From BP-133 sp040756995 (GTDB taxonomy: Bacteria; Actinomycetota; Acidimicrobiia; IMCC26256; BP-133), in assembly GCA_040756995.1 (NCBI GenBank), contig JBFLYK010000071.1:1-31471 (forward strand): a stretch of DNA of 31,471 nucleotides, in the 5' to 3' direction. Of the stretch, positions 14,957 through 24,122 are shown piece by piece (positions within the stretch are counted from its first letter, which is position 1; each line of letters begins with the position of its first letter). The notes below the pieces were generated by a model. That model was not told where the DNA came from, did no database searches, and saw nothing but the letters and a program-made list of their open reading frames with translations. The translations under genes were made by a program, and so were the position numbers.

Positions 14957-17413
14957 TCAGCCGCGGGCCCGCCGGCGGCGCCGGCGCCGCCGCGTGATGA
15001 CCGGCGCCGCGGCGGCCATGGGGATCAACGGGATGAGGAAGCCCTTGTTCTTCGACTTGCTGGACGACGTCGACTTCCCGCGGTTGTTGGAGCTCGACTG
15101 CTTCTTCGACTTCGTCTGCGCCGACGACTTGCTGGTCGAGGCGGTCGTCTCCGACGACGTCGTGGTGGTCGTCGACGCCCGGCCGGTCGTCGAGGTGGAG
15201 GACGACCTCTCGGTCGTGGAGGTCGTCGACGACTTGCGCGTCGTCGAGGTCGTCGACGACTTGTCGGTCGTCGAGGTGGTGGACGACCAGGAGCCGGCCG
15301 ACGTCGACGACGTGGTCGAGCTGCTCGTCGAGCTCGATGTGGCCGACGACGATGTCGGGGACTGGGCGTCGGTGATCTGGATATTGAGGTGGCCCTCGTC
15401 GGACTCCGAGTTCCCGTCGCTGACCACGAAGCTGAAGCCGTCGACGTCGACGCCGGACGGGGCCTGGTAGAGGAACCGGCCGTCGGGTTCGAGCCTCAGC
15501 TGCCCGGCCGGACTGGACCGCAGCGTGAAGGTGATCGCGTCCTTCTCCGGGTCCCAGCCCAGCTTGGCGATCGACCCGACCGCCTGGCGGTTCTGGGGTA
15601 CGTCGACCGTGCCGTCCTTCACCTGGGGTGGCTGGTTGCGCACCACGTTCGCCCGGACGACGGCCGGCTTGCTCATGTCACCGTTGTTGTCGACAACGAC
15701 GTAACTGAAGGAGTCGTTCCCGGTGAAGGTGCCGGCGGGGGCGGTGTAGGTGATCTTCGTGCCGTCCCGCCGGGCGTAGCCGCCCGACTGGGTCGTGGTG
15801 TCGACCCCTTCCAGCGGTGCACCGCTGGGATCGGTGAAGCGGATCTCCCGGACACCGTCGGCGACGTCGTCGTTGGAGGTCACGTCGATCGGCGCCTGAC
15901 GGCCGGAGCGCGTGGTGAGGCTGTCGTCGACGGCGTTCGGCAGGTGGTTGGCGCCGCCGATGGTGATCTTGACCTTGCCCGTCGACGACTCGTCCTCGAC
16001 GTCGGTCACCCGGTATTCGAAGCCGTCGTCACCGTTGAAGCCGTTGGCCGGCGTGTAGGCGATCTTGTGGTCGGGCTGCACGACCGCCTGACCGTGGGCC
16101 GGCCCCTGCACGATGCTGACCGCCTTCAACCCGTCGCCGAGGCCCTTGTCGTTGGTCACCACGTCGACGGTGGTCGCACCGCCGTCGGTGATGGTCACCT
16201 CGTCGTCGATGGCCTCCGGCTTGTCGTTGACCGGCGTCACGGTGAGCTGCACCGTGCCGGTGGAGGTGGCGCCGCTGCCGTCGGTCACCGTGTACACGAA
16301 GGAATCGGGGCCGTGGTAGTCCGGGGTGGGTTCGTAGGCGACACGGTTGCCGGCCACCTGCGCCCGGCCGTGAGCCGGCGGGTTGACACTCTGCAGGGTG
16401 AGGGACCCGCCGCCGGCGGGCGGTTTGTCGTTGGCCAGGACGTCGAGGTTGATCGGGGCGTCTTCCTTGCCCTCGGCGATGTCGTCGACGGCCTGGATGC
16501 CGGTGCCGGCACCCGGCCGGCCGGCGCTCGGCGGGAGGACGGCGGCGATGGCCGTGATCTTGTTGTTGAGGTCGGCGGTCGAGGCGTCCCCGTAGGACGT
16601 GGCATCGCCGAACGGGAAGACTTGCCCGTTGGCCGTGACGATGTAGTAGCCCCGGCCCGTGGCGGTGGCGGCCATGTCGACGGCCCGCTTCTCGGTCTGG
16701 CCACTGGCGGCGCCGAAGTAGCCGGCGTCGCCGAAGGCGAAGATGCCCCCGTCGGCCGCCACCAGCCAGTAGCCGTGACCGGACGGGGTGGGGGCCAGTG
16801 CCTGGATGCGCTTGTTCAGATCCACGGCACCGACCGAGCCGTAGTAGGCGGCGTCGCCGAAGCCGTAGACCTGGCCGTCGCTGGTCGTCATCCAGTAGCC
16901 CTTGCCGGTCGGCGTCGAGGCCATGTCGACGACCGGCTTCGAGAGGTTCTCGGAGGCGAGCGACCCGAAGAACGGGGCGTCACCGAAGGCGAAGATCCCC
17001 CCGTCGGTGGCCAGCAGCCAGTAGCCCTTGCCGGTCAGGGTGGCGGCCATGGAGGAGATCGGCCGGTTGAGGGGCTGGCCCCCCATCGAGCCGAGGAAAG
17101 GAGCGTCGCCGAAGGCGAAGATGCCGCCGTCCCCGGCCACCATCCAGTAGCCGGCGGCCGAGGGGGTCGGGACGAAGCCGACGATCGGGCTGTTGAGCGG
17201 CGCAGCCCCGGCCGAGCCGTAGAAGGGTGCCTGCCCGTAGCCGAAGACGCCGCCGTCGACCCCGGCCAGCCAGTAACCCGAAGCGCTCGAGGCGGTGGCC
17301 GGATCCGAGGCGCGCAGCACGAGGGAGCCCACTGTCGCAGTCACGATCAACGCCGCCAGGCCAACGGCCGCGCCGCGTCTCGCCACTGCGCTGCGGAAAC
17401 CCTTGCTGGCCAC
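14957..17413 (-). CDS. Secreted GYW-repeat/Ig-like surface protein with Ser/Thr stalk and basic C-terminal tail
   Basis: I chose GTG 17413 because GGAGG lies 6 nt upstream; GTG 17452 would add 13 residues without a good site. The protein has 818 residues. A TM/signal segment spans about 15-38, then six repeats of about 42 residues beginning GYW at 46, 88, 130, 172, 214 and GYY at 255, each with a DGGIFAFGDAPFFGS-like core. Four Ig/cadherin-like modules follow (306-680; motifs AVDDxxxT, DSFxYxVxDxxG). A Ser/Thr-rich stalk spans 684-790, then a short hydrophobic stretch (IPLIPMAAAAPV) and a run of nine Arg/Lys. There is no LPxTG/LAxTG. It is probably a cell-surface adhesin or scaffold held by its C-terminus. 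A function beyond that is not recognisable. Confidence 0.85.
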   Translation of the reverse strand: MASKGFRSAVARRGAAVGLAALIVTATVGSLVLRASDPATASSASGYWLAGVDGGVFGYGQAPFYGSAGAAPLNSPIVGFVPTPSAAGYWMVAGDGGIFAFGDAPFLGSMGGQPLNRPISSMAATLTGKGYWLLATDGGIFAFGDAPFFGSLASENLSKPVVDMASTPTGKGYWMTTSDGQVYGFGDAAYYGSVGAVDLNKRIQALAPTPSGHGYWLVAADGGIFAFGDAGYFGAASGQTEKRAVDMAATATGRGYYIVTANGQVFPFGDATSYGDASTADLNNKITAIAAVLPPSAGRPGAGTGIQAVDDIAEGKEDAPINLDVLANDKPPAGGGSLTLQSVNPPAHGRAQVAGNRVAYEPTPDYHGPDSFVYTVTDGSGATSTGTVQLTVTPVNDKPEAIDDEVTITDGGATTVDVVTNDKGLGDGLKAVSIVQGPAHGQAVVQPDHKIAYTPANGFNGDDGFEYRVTDVEDESSTGKVKITIGGANHLPNAVDDSLTTRSGRQAPIDVTSNDDVADGVREIRFTDPSGAPLEGVDTTTQSGGYARRDGTKITYTAPAGTFTGNDSFSYVVVDNNGDMSKPAVVRANVVRNQPPQVKDGTVDVPQNRQAVGSIAKLGWDPEKDAITFTLRSSPAGQLRLEPDGRFLYQAPSGVDVDGFSFVVSDGNSESDEGHLNIQITDAQSPTSSSATSSSTSSSTTSSTSAGSWSSTTSTTDKSSTTSTTRKSSTTSTTERSSSTSTTGRASTTTTTSSETTASTSKSSAQTKSKKQSSSNNRGKSTSSSKSKNKGFLIPLIPMAAAAPVITRRRRRRRRARG
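16526..17278 (-). repeat. Six tandem GYW repeats of about 126 bp inside the surface-protein gene
   Basis: Six in-frame units with starts spaced 42, 42, 42, 42 and 41 codons each encode GYW-x5-DGG-x-F-x-FGDA-x2-FGS followed by LN-x2-I and a P-T-x-x-G closing loop. The last unit is the most diverged (GYY, and NGQ for DGG). The regular period suggests a beta-propeller or beta-solenoid made of six blades. Confidence 0.85.
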
Positions 17414-17534
17414 TGGGTCCCTCCGCCCGATCAGCGCACCTTCAACTGACACCTGCTGGTGTCACTTCTGTCTCAAAGCGGATCCGAAGCTACCGCAGCC
17501 ACACAGGCCTCGTCGAGACCGGATCGCGAAAAAT

Positions 17535-17560
17535 GGGCCCTTCCGGAGACGGAAGGGCCC
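17535..17560 (-). terminator. Rho-independent terminator after the WXG100 gene
   Basis: Perfect 11-bp arms GGGCCCTTCCG / CGGAAGGGCCC close a GAGA loop. Read on the minus strand the stem is followed by ATTTTTCG, a proper T-tract. It lies about 60 bp past the stop of the WXG100 gene (17623). Confidence 0.88.
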
Positions 17561-17622
17561 GTTCGTTAGACGGCGCTTTCGTTGGCGGGCCGGCAGACGC
17601 CGACCGAGGTGCGGACCGGGAC

Positions 17623-17916
17623 TCAGCCCCGCATCTGCTGGGCCAGAGTGGTCTCCGTCTCCTCGTAGGTACGGGCCGCCTGGGCGAGCATCTGGTGGAT
17701 GCCGTCCAGCGCCTCCCGGAGCTGGCCGGCGCCCGTGTGCCACTTCTCCCAGAGGTCACGGAAGGAATCGGACGCCGCGCCCGCCCAGTCCGCATCGACC
17801 AGTGCGCTGACCTGGGACCGCATCGACGACAGCTGGTTCTCGACTTCGGCCGAGCCGGACTGGAGCTGGCTGGCGACCGACGACAGCTGCTCCGAAGTGA
17901 CCTTGATCGTCGACAC
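17623..17916 (-). CDS. WXG100 (ESAT-6-like) type VII secretion substrate
   Basis: This 97-residue all-helical protein starts at GTG 17916, with GAGGAGG about 7 nt upstream. The helix-turn-helix hairpin carries the W-x-G motif W44-A-G46 (DADWAGAASDSF), and near the C-terminus YxxxE (Y84-E88), the ESX export signal. WXG100 proteins fold as four-helix dimers and are exported by EccC/EssC-type ATPases; the ATPase gene is divergently transcribed 185 bp away, so this is its likely substrate. The gene has its own promoter and terminator, i.e. a monocistronic unit. Confidence 0.95.
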   Translation of the reverse strand: MSTIKVTSEQLSSVASQLQSGSAEVENQLSSMRSQVSALVDADWAGAASDSFRDLWEKWHTGAGQLREALDGIHQMLAQAARTYEETETTLAQQMRG

Positions 17917-17952
17917 GGTCAGCCTCCTCTACCTCGTACGCCGAGCGGGCGA

Positions 17953-17981
17953 ACGATACCGGTGGTCCCCCGATTCGGCAA
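17953..17981 (-). promoter_or_regulatory. Putative promoter of the WXG100 gene
   Basis: On the minus strand TTGCCG (17981-17976) and TATCGT (17958-17953) are separated by 17 bp, about 36 nt before the GTG start. Spacing and sequence fit a housekeeping sigma factor. The divergent EccC-like promoter is not obvious in 17982-18100. Confidence 0.55.
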
Positions 17982-18100
17982 CGGAGTTCAAGCGCCTTTC
18001 AGCTCCGCGAAACAGTGCCGTTGCGGTGGCGACAAGGCCTTTCTGGTGCTCTCAGTTACGCCGTTGCTGCTGGCATCGGCATGCTGCAAGGCTTTCCGCC

Positions 18101-21100
18101 GTGCACCTCAACCTTCGTCTCGTGCGGTCTTCCGGGCCGGCGGAGCATCTCGTCGTCATGGGGGAACCCGAAGCCCCGTTGTCGGCGGTGGTCGGCGCCC
18201 TCGAAGCCATCCAGCCCGGTCCGCTCACGGTGCGGGGGCACGTGGTCCCGGCTGACGGCCAGCTCGGGGAGAGTGAACTGCGCGACGGCGACATCGTCGC
18301 GTCCGGCCGGGGGTCGGGGTCGCCGGCGCAGGAACGGGACGGTGCTCTGTGGGAGCTCGCCGTCGTCGGCGGTCCCGGCGCGGGAAGCCGCTGGCGCCTC
18401 GCCGAGGGCGAATACGTCGCCGGCCGGGGCGAGGACGCCGACCTCGTCCTGCCCCATTCGACGGTCTCGCCCCGCCACTTCCGGCTTCTGGTCGAAGAAG
18501 GGACGGGCGTCGGCATCGAGGATCTCGGCTCACGCAACAAGACCGGGCTGGACGGCGTCGTCGTGAACAAGCTGACGCTCGTCCGGCCGGGACAGCTCAT
18601 CCAGGCAGGTGCCTGCCTGCTCGAGGTGCGCGACCTTCCCGTCGCCGACGCCGACGTCAGCACCGACGGCGAAGGCGGTCTGGGGTTCAACCGACCGGCC
18701 CGGATCCGCCGGGCCCGGAAGGAGACCCGGGTGGCCTTCCCGGCTCCGCCCAGCGAGCGGGAAGCGCATCCCTTCCCCTGGATTCAGGTCACCGCGCCTC
18801 TGGTTCTGGCCGGCGGCGCGGCCATGGTCATGGGCGAGCCGCGCATGTTGCTCTTCGCCGTGATGAGCCCGGTCATGGCCGGCTCCAGCTTCATGAGCAA
18901 CCGGAAGCGGACCACGAAACGGGCGGAGAAGGAAAGCGGTCGCTACGAGACGGAGCTCGCCGCCGCCGAAGCGGCATTGGCGCAGGCGTGCGCGACGCAG
19001 ACCGCGGAGGCCCGCAGGGACTTCCCCGACCCCGCGGCGCTGGCCGCCACCGCCACCGGCCCCGGCCGGCGGCTCTGGGAACGGCGCGAGGGCGACGTCG
19101 ATGCCCTGACGATGCGGGTCGGCCTCGCCGACCTTCCCGCCGACGTCGTGGTCACCCGCCGGGGTGGTGAGGAGTCGGAGCCTCCCAAGCTTTCCTGGGT
19201 GCCGGTCACCGTCGACCTCGGCGCGGCGGGTGTCATGGGAGTGGCCGGTCCGACGCCGGAGCGCCGGGCGGTGGCCCGCTGGCTGGTGGCGCAGCTGGCC
19301 GCCACCCGCAGCCCCCGGGAGCTGCAGGTGGTCGTGCTCACGGATGCCGACGCCGGTGATGACTGGGAGTGGGTCCGTTGGCTTCCCCATGTCCGTGTGC
19401 CGGAACAGGAAGCACCGCTGGCCTTGATCGGCAACGACCGGACCAGCCGGGAAGACCGTCTCCGGGAACTGGTCAAGCTCCTCGACGCCCGCCAGGACGC
19501 GGCCAAGGAGCAGCACGGAGCGGGCGTCTTCTCCCCCGCCGTCGTCGTCGTCCTCGATGGCGTGCGCAGCATGCGGTCTCTGCCCGGCGTGCCCCGGCTG
19601 CTGCGGGAGGGCCCGGCGGTCGGCATCTACTCCATCGGCCTCGACAGCGACGCCACCCGCCTCGCCGAAGAGGGCAAGGCCGAAGTGCTCGTCGACGGGT
19701 CCGGTCCACTGGGCGAACTGCGGGTCGACGGGGTTCCTCCGGTCCCCAACGTCCTGCTCGACCAGGTGTCGCCGGCGTGGGCCGATGAAGTGGCCCGGGG
19801 TCTGGCGCCGCTGCGGGACGTCGGCAGCGAAGAAGAGTCGGTCATCCCCGATGCCGTCCGGTTCGTGGAACTCGCCCGCATCACGCTCGACAACGTCGAC
19901 GAGGTGGTGGCCCGCTGGACCCTCGGCGGGCGGACCACCGAGGCGCTCGTCGGCGCATCGGTCGACGGGCCGTTCTCCATCGACCTCAAGCGCGACGGAC
20001 CCCACGGGCTCGTGGCCGGCACCACCGGGTCCGGCAAGAGCGAGTTCCTCCAGACGCTGGTCGTCTCCCTGGCCCTCGGGAACCGCCCCGACGCCATGAA
20101 CTTCGTGCTCGTCGACTACAAGGGCGCCAGCGCCTTCGGGGAGTGCGAACGGTTGCCGCACACGGTCGGCATGGTCACCAACCTCGACGGGCATCTCACC
20201 GAGCGCGCCCTGGCGTCGCTCGACGCCGAGCTCCAGCGGCGGGAGCACGTGTTGCGCCAGCTGGGCGCGGCCGACGTCGACACCGCCTGGGAACGCAACC
20301 CCGAGCGGGCGGCCCGCGAGGGCCTGGCCCGCCTGGTCATCGTCATCGACGAATTCGCCGAGCTCGTGCACGAGCTGCCGGAGTTCGTGACCGGGCTGAT
20401 CCGCATCGCCCGCGTCGGTCGTTCGCTCGGCGTGCACCTGATCCTGGCCACGCAGCGTCCGGCCGGCGTGGTGTCCTCGGAGATGCGGGCCAACACCGGT
20501 CTGCGGGTCGCCCTGCGGATGGAGGACAAGCACGACAGCACCGAGGTCCTCGAGTCGCCCGACGCGGCGGCCATTCTCCGCTCCACTCCCGGACGGGGCT
20601 TCGTGCGGACGGGCGGCGGCGGGTCGCTCGTCCAGTTCCAAACCGCCCGGGTGGCGGGGCGCCGCAAGGGGTCGACGGAGGGCGTGCCTCCCGCCCGGGT
20701 CATCCCGGCGCCGTGGAACCGCCTCGCCTACCCGCCACCGCCCGCGCCGCCGGGCGAGCGGGCGTCGGCCACGGCCGCCACCGACCTCTCGGCCCTGGTC
20801 GAGTCGATCGTCGCCGCCGCCGCCAAGCTCGACATCCCCGAGCCGCGCCGCCCCTGGCTTCCGCCGCTGCCGTCCACCGTCGTCCTCGACCAGCTGCCGG
20901 CGTCGACCGGGACGGAAGATGCGGTGGTGCCCGTCCCCTTCGGGCTCGAGGACCACCCGGCGCTCCAGGCCCAGGGACCGGCCACGTTCGACGTCGCCGG
21001 CGGCGGGCACCTGCTGGTGATCGGCGCCGCCCGGTCCGGAAGATCGACGGTCCTGCGAACGCTGGCTGCGGCGCTGGCCCGGTCGGTGTCTCCCAGCGAC

Positions 21101-22441
21101 GTCCACCTCTACGGCCTCGACTTCGGCAACGGCGCGCTCCTGCCGCTGGCCGCCCTCCCCCACTGCGGCGCCGTCGTGCAGCGGTCGGAGACGGACCGGG
21201 TCGAGCGCCTGGTGGCCCGGCTCACCGACGAGGTGGCCCGGCGGCAGGCCCTGCTGGCCAAGGCCGGCTACGGCGACGTCGCCGAGCAGCGGGACGCCGC
21301 CCGGCCCGGTGAACGGCTCCCGTACCTGGTCGTGCTGCTCGACCGGTGGGAGGGCTTCACCGCGCAGTTCCCGCCGGACACGGCGTCGCAGGTGCCGGCG
21401 TCGTTGACGCGCCTGGTGCGGGAAGGCCTCGGCGCCGGTGTGCGGTTCGTGATCGCCGGTGATCGCAGCCTGCTCAGCGACCGGCTCTCCACCCTGGTCG
21501 ACGACAAGTTGGTGCTGCGCCTGGCCGACCGCAACGACTACCGCATGGTGAACCTCAGCCCGAAGGCCATCCCTGACGAGATGGCGCCCGGCCGGGCGCT
21601 GCGGGCCGATTCCGGCAGCGAGCTGCAGATCGCCCTGGTCATCGACGACCCGTCGGGGCAGGCGCAGGGTGAGGCCCTGCGGCGGCTGGGCGAGGAGGCG
21701 GCCGGCCGGTGGCCGGTGGAGGGCCGTGCCAACCGGCCGTTCAAGGTCGACGTGCTTCCGACATCGGTGACCCTGACCGAGGTCGCGCCGTTGGCCGCCG
21801 GTGCCCGTGCGCCCGACGCCCCGCTGTGGGCCTTCGTCGGCGTGGGCGGCGACGAGCTGACCGGGTTCGGCGTCGACCTCGGAGCCGAAGGCGGCGGGTT
21901 CGTGATCGCCGGCCCGGCCAAGACCGGCCGCAGCACCGCCCTGCTCGGCATCGCCCAGAGCCTGCTGGCCGGCGGGGCCTCGCTGCTGGTGATCTGCCCC
22001 CGTCCGTCGCCCCTGCAGGGGCTGGCCGGGCAGGAGGGAGTGGTCGGGGTGTTCTCGGGCCGTCCGACACCCGATGCGGTCGCCGAGGTGCTCGGCAAAG
22101 CGTCGGCACCTCTGGCGGTGCTCGTGGACGACGCCGAGGCGTTGGCCCGCTCCGAGGCCGACGAGGCGCTGCGGGAGTGGTTCCGGAATGCGGCGCACGG
22201 GTCGGCGGCCCTGGTCGTCGCCGGATCCCTCGAAGAGCTGAAGACGGAGATGCGCGGTGTGATCGCCGAAGCCAAGAAGGCCAAGGCCGGCCTGCTCCTG
22301 TCGCCGCCCTCGACCCTCGACGGCGACGTCGTCGGCGTCCGCCTGACAAAGAACCTGGTCGGCCGGACTCCACCGGGGCGCGGGTTGCTCGCCCGCCACG
22401 GCGAGGTCGAAGTGATCCAGGTCCCGCTGCCGGAGGCGTGA
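18101..22441 (+). CDS. FHA-domain EccC/EssC-type FtsK-SpoIIIE ATPase of a type VII secretion system
   Basis: I chose GTG 18101, where conserved sequence begins (HLNLRLVRSSG); the open frame further 5' overlaps the divergent WXG100 gene. The protein has 1446 residues. In order: a small beta-grasp/ubiquitin-like region (1-68); an FHA domain (84-178) with R109-G, S120, H126 and N146 in GSRNKTG; two TM helices (226-246, 248-264); and three FtsK-like ATPase domains. D1 has a canonical Walker A GTTGSGKS (640-647) and Walker B IVIDE (747-751). D2 (GAARSGRST, 975-983) and D3 (GPAKTGRST, 1271-1279) have Arg in place of the Walker Lys. It is the motor that recognises YxxxD/E substrates. The N-terminal FHA recalls EssC of Firmicutes and a known actinobacterial subgroup, and implies phospho-Thr-dependent control. 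Confidence 0.95.
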   Translation: MHLNLRLVRSSGPAEHLVVMGEPEAPLSAVVGALEAIQPGPLTVRGHVVPADGQLGESELRDGDIVASGRGSGSPAQERDGALWELAVVGGPGAGSRWRLAEGEYVAGRGEDADLVLPHSTVSPRHFRLLVEEGTGVGIEDLGSRNKTGLDGVVVNKLTLVRPGQLIQAGACLLEVRDLPVADADVSTDGEGGLGFNRPARIRRARKETRVAFPAPPSEREAHPFPWIQVTAPLVLAGGAAMVMGEPRMLLFAVMSPVMAGSSFMSNRKRTTKRAEKESGRYETELAAAEAALAQACATQTAEARRDFPDPAALAATATGPGRRLWERREGDVDALTMRVGLADLPADVVVTRRGGEESEPPKLSWVPVTVDLGAAGVMGVAGPTPERRAVARWLVAQLAATRSPRELQVVVLTDADAGDDWEWVRWLPHVRVPEQEAPLALIGNDRTSREDRLRELVKLLDARQDAAKEQHGAGVFSPAVVVVLDGVRSMRSLPGVPRLLREGPAVGIYSIGLDSDATRLAEEGKAEVLVDGSGPLGELRVDGVPPVPNVLLDQVSPAWADEVARGLAPLRDVGSEEESVIPDAVRFVELARITLDNVDEVVARWTLGGRTTEALVGASVDGPFSIDLKRDGPHGLVAGTTGSGKSEFLQTLVVSLALGNRPDAMNFVLVDYKGASAFGECERLPHTVGMVTNLDGHLTERALASLDAELQRREHVLRQLGAADVDTAWERNPERAAREGLARLVIVIDEFAELVHELPEFVTGLIRIARVGRSLGVHLILATQRPAGVVSSEMRANTGLRVALRMEDKHDSTEVLESPDAAAILRSTPGRGFVRTGGGGSLVQFQTARVAGRRKGSTEGVPPARVIPAPWNRLAYPPPPAPPGERASATAATDLSALVESIVAAAAKLDIPEPRRPWLPPLPSTVVLDQLPASTGTEDAVVPVPFGLEDHPALQAQGPATFDVAGGGHLLVIGAARSGRSTVLRTLAAALARSVSPSDVHLYGLDFGNGALLPLAALPHCGAVVQRSETDRVERLVARLTDEVARRQALLAKAGYGDVAEQRDAARPGERLPYLVVLLDRWEGFTAQFPPDTASQVPASLTRLVREGLGAGVRFVIAGDRSLLSDRLSTLVDDKLVLRLADRNDYRMVNLSPKAIPDEMAPGRALRADSGSELQIALVIDDPSGQAQGEALRRLGEEAAGRWPVEGRANRPFKVDVLPTSVTLTEVAPLAAGARAPDAPLWAFVGVGGDELTGFGVDLGAEGGGFVIAGPAKTGRSTALLGIAQSLLAGGASLLVICPRPSPLQGLAGQEGVVGVFSGRPTPDAVAEVLGKASAPLAVLVDDAEALARSEADEALREWFRNAAHGSAALVVAGSLEELKTEMRGVIAEAKKAKAGLLLSPPSTLDGDVVGVRLTKNLVGRTPPGRGLLARHGEVEVIQVPLPEA

Positions 22442-22454
22442 GAGGCGGCATCCC

Positions 22455-22754
22455 GTGGCCACCATCCGCGTCGACCCGGATCGTCTCGACGTACTGGCCC
22501 GGGAGCTACGAGGGCTCCACCGCGAGTTCAGCTCGCTCGAAGGCCGCGTCGACGACTACCACGCCGCGGTCGGCCACCATCAGGTGGCGGACAGCCTCGA
22601 AGAGTTGGCGGGGAACTGGTCCCATGACCGGGACGACATTCTCGGCCGCCTTGAAGCCCTCGCCAACGCCTGCGAGGCCGTGGCCCGTACGTACCGGGAT
22701 CAGGAAGCCCACCTGGCCGGTGGGATGCAACCCGAATCGGGCGGCGGCTCGTGA
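22455..22754 (+). CDS. WXG100-like type VII secretion partner protein
   Basis: This 99-residue all-alpha protein starts at GTG 22455, 13 bp after the ATPase stop. It has a conserved aromatic turn at W55 (LAGNWSHDRDDI) instead of a strict W-x-G, and YxxxE (Y80-E84) near the C-terminus, then a Gly/Ser tail. Size and pattern suggest the small partner of the large effector-like protein encoded next, to which it is coupled by a GTGA overlap. The two are likely co-exported as a helical bundle. Confidence 0.85.
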   Translation: MATIRVDPDRLDVLARELRGLHREFSSLEGRVDDYHAAVGHHQVADSLEELAGNWSHDRDDILGRLEALANACEAVARTYRDQEAHLAGGMQPESGGGS

Positions 22755-24109
22755 CCAACGTCGACTGGGCGCCGCTGCGGGATGAGAACCCGGTGCCCGG
22801 CGATCCTTTCGCCACGCAGGACCTGGCCCGCCATTTCGCCGAGCGCGCCGCCACCATCGACGACGTGATCCACGGTCTGGAGCGGCTCGACACCGGCGAT
22901 CTGGAGAGCGCGGCGGTCGACGAGCTCCGTCGTCTGCGCGACGAGCTCATCCCCGACCTCCGGCACCTCGAACGCCGCTACGAACGGACCGCCGGCGCCC
23001 TCGGCCCGTATTGCTCCGCCTTGGAACGGGCCCAGGAGATGGCGCTCGACGCCCTCCGGCGAGCCCAGGACGCCGAGGCCGACATCGGGCGGGCTCGCGA
23101 CGGCGTCGAAGAGATGACACGCCACGCCGAGGAGCAAACCCGCATCCCCGTCATCTCGGCCCCTGGCTCGCCACCGCCGCCGCCCCAACCCTGGCTCGGT
23201 CCTGACTGGAACGCCCAACTGGACGACGCCGAAGGCCGGATGACCGCCGCCGAGCGCCTCCTCCAAGAAGCCGAGGATCTGTACAACGAGGCCGGCCAGA
23301 GCTGCGCCAACGCCATCAATGACGCAGCCGACGACGAGCTCCAGAACGAGGGCGGCTTCTTTGGCGCCGTCGGCGAGTTCTTCGAAGACGCCGGCGACAT
23401 GATCGGCGGCGTCGCCGACTGGGTGAGCGACCACTGGCCCAGCTTGGAGCAATGGTCGGAAATCCTCGGCGCCGTATCCGCCGCGGTCGGCCTGGTGGCT
23501 TTGCTCTTCCCCCCTGCCGAGCTCCTTGCGGTCGGACTCGGCGCGGTGAAGCTCGGTATTGACATTTACTTGGCGGCGGCTGGGCGACAGGGCTGGGGCG
23601 ATGTCGTCGAAGGCGCCATCGGGTTGGCCTTGTTCGGTGTCGGCCGGATCGCGGCCCGTGCTTCTCGGATCAGGGCATTCGGCGACACATCAAGCGAGGT
23701 GGCATGGTTGAACCGAACAAAGGGTCAGGCGGGTGCACTCGCTGGTAAGTCGCAACTGGTGCCCGGCCGGGCTAGGCCGCTCACCGGCGCGGCATACCGC
23801 AATTATCGATTGCAACATGCCGGACGGATCAGCAGATCATTTGCAGCCGACGGCCAGTTGGGTCGACTCTCCCGCTGGCGACGGTGGCCGCAGGAGCTGC
23901 TTCGACTCCGAGCCGTGGATCCTGTCGGAGTCAGACAAGTGCTCGACTACAGCCGACGGGCGGCGAGCTATTCGGTTGTGGCTCAGGTTGCGAACCGAGC
24001 CGGCCAAGTTCAGGCGATCTGGAGTGCACATAAGGACCTTGTACAACCTCTCGGCGGCTCCGTTGGGCCTGTCACAGTCCCCTCACCGGGAAGCATACGA
24101 ACGAGTTGA
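22751..24109 (+). CDS. Putative type VII secreted effector (WXG/LXG-like N-terminus, hydrophobic middle, variable C-terminus)
   Basis: This 452-residue protein starts at GTG 22751, overlapping the partner gene stop. Residues 20-135 and 155-200 are long amphipathic helices, interrupted by a Pro-rich hinge (PPPPPQP, 141-147). Residues 203-230 are acidic/aromatic (FFGAVGEFFEDAGDMIGGVADWV). A hydrophobic region at about 237-300 (GAVSAAVGLVALLF, AVGLGAVKLGIDIYL, VEGAIGLALFGVGRIA) resembles the pre-toxin region of polymorphic T7SS proteins. The C-terminal 140 residues are basic (RSFAADGQLGRLSRWRRWPQELLRLR) with no known toxin motif, and their DNA is visibly less GC-biased. It could be a membrane-acting effector or a degraded toxin; the last is possible because the C-terminus is short. 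Confidence 0.7.
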   Translation: MTNVDWAPLRDENPVPGDPFATQDLARHFAERAATIDDVIHGLERLDTGDLESAAVDELRRLRDELIPDLRHLERRYERTAGALGPYCSALERAQEMALDALRRAQDAEADIGRARDGVEEMTRHAEEQTRIPVISAPGSPPPPPQPWLGPDWNAQLDDAEGRMTAAERLLQEAEDLYNEAGQSCANAINDAADDELQNEGGFFGAVGEFFEDAGDMIGGVADWVSDHWPSLEQWSEILGAVSAAVGLVALLFPPAELLAVGLGAVKLGIDIYLAAAGRQGWGDVVEGAIGLALFGVGRIAARASRIRAFGDTSSEVAWLNRTKGQAGALAGKSQLVPGRARPLTGAAYRNYRLQHAGRISRSFAADGQLGRLSRWRRWPQELLRLRAVDPVGVRQVLDYSRRAASYSVVAQVANRAGQVQAIWSAHKDLVQPLGGSVGPVTVPSPGSIRTS

Positions 24110-24122
24110 ACCGGCTGGAGCA

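Noticed and set aside
14957..15060. LPxTG-type sortase signal at the end of the GYW/Ig-like protein
   Set aside because: The C-terminus has a short hydrophobic stretch and a poly-Arg run but no LPxTG or LAxTG pentapeptide.
15150..15330. Short tandem repeats resembling a CRISPR or microsatellite array
   Set aside because: They are in-frame Ser/Thr codon repeats of the surface-protein stalk; no conserved repeat-spacer structure exists here or elsewhere in the window.
15389..17449. 686-codon open frame antisense to the GYW/Ig-like gene
   Set aside because: No domain and repeat-derived composition; the repeats make sense only on the minus strand.
18530..22465. 1311-codon open frame antisense to the FHA-EccC gene
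   Set aside because: The product is Arg/Gly/His-rich without motifs, while the opposite strand carries a full EccC protein.
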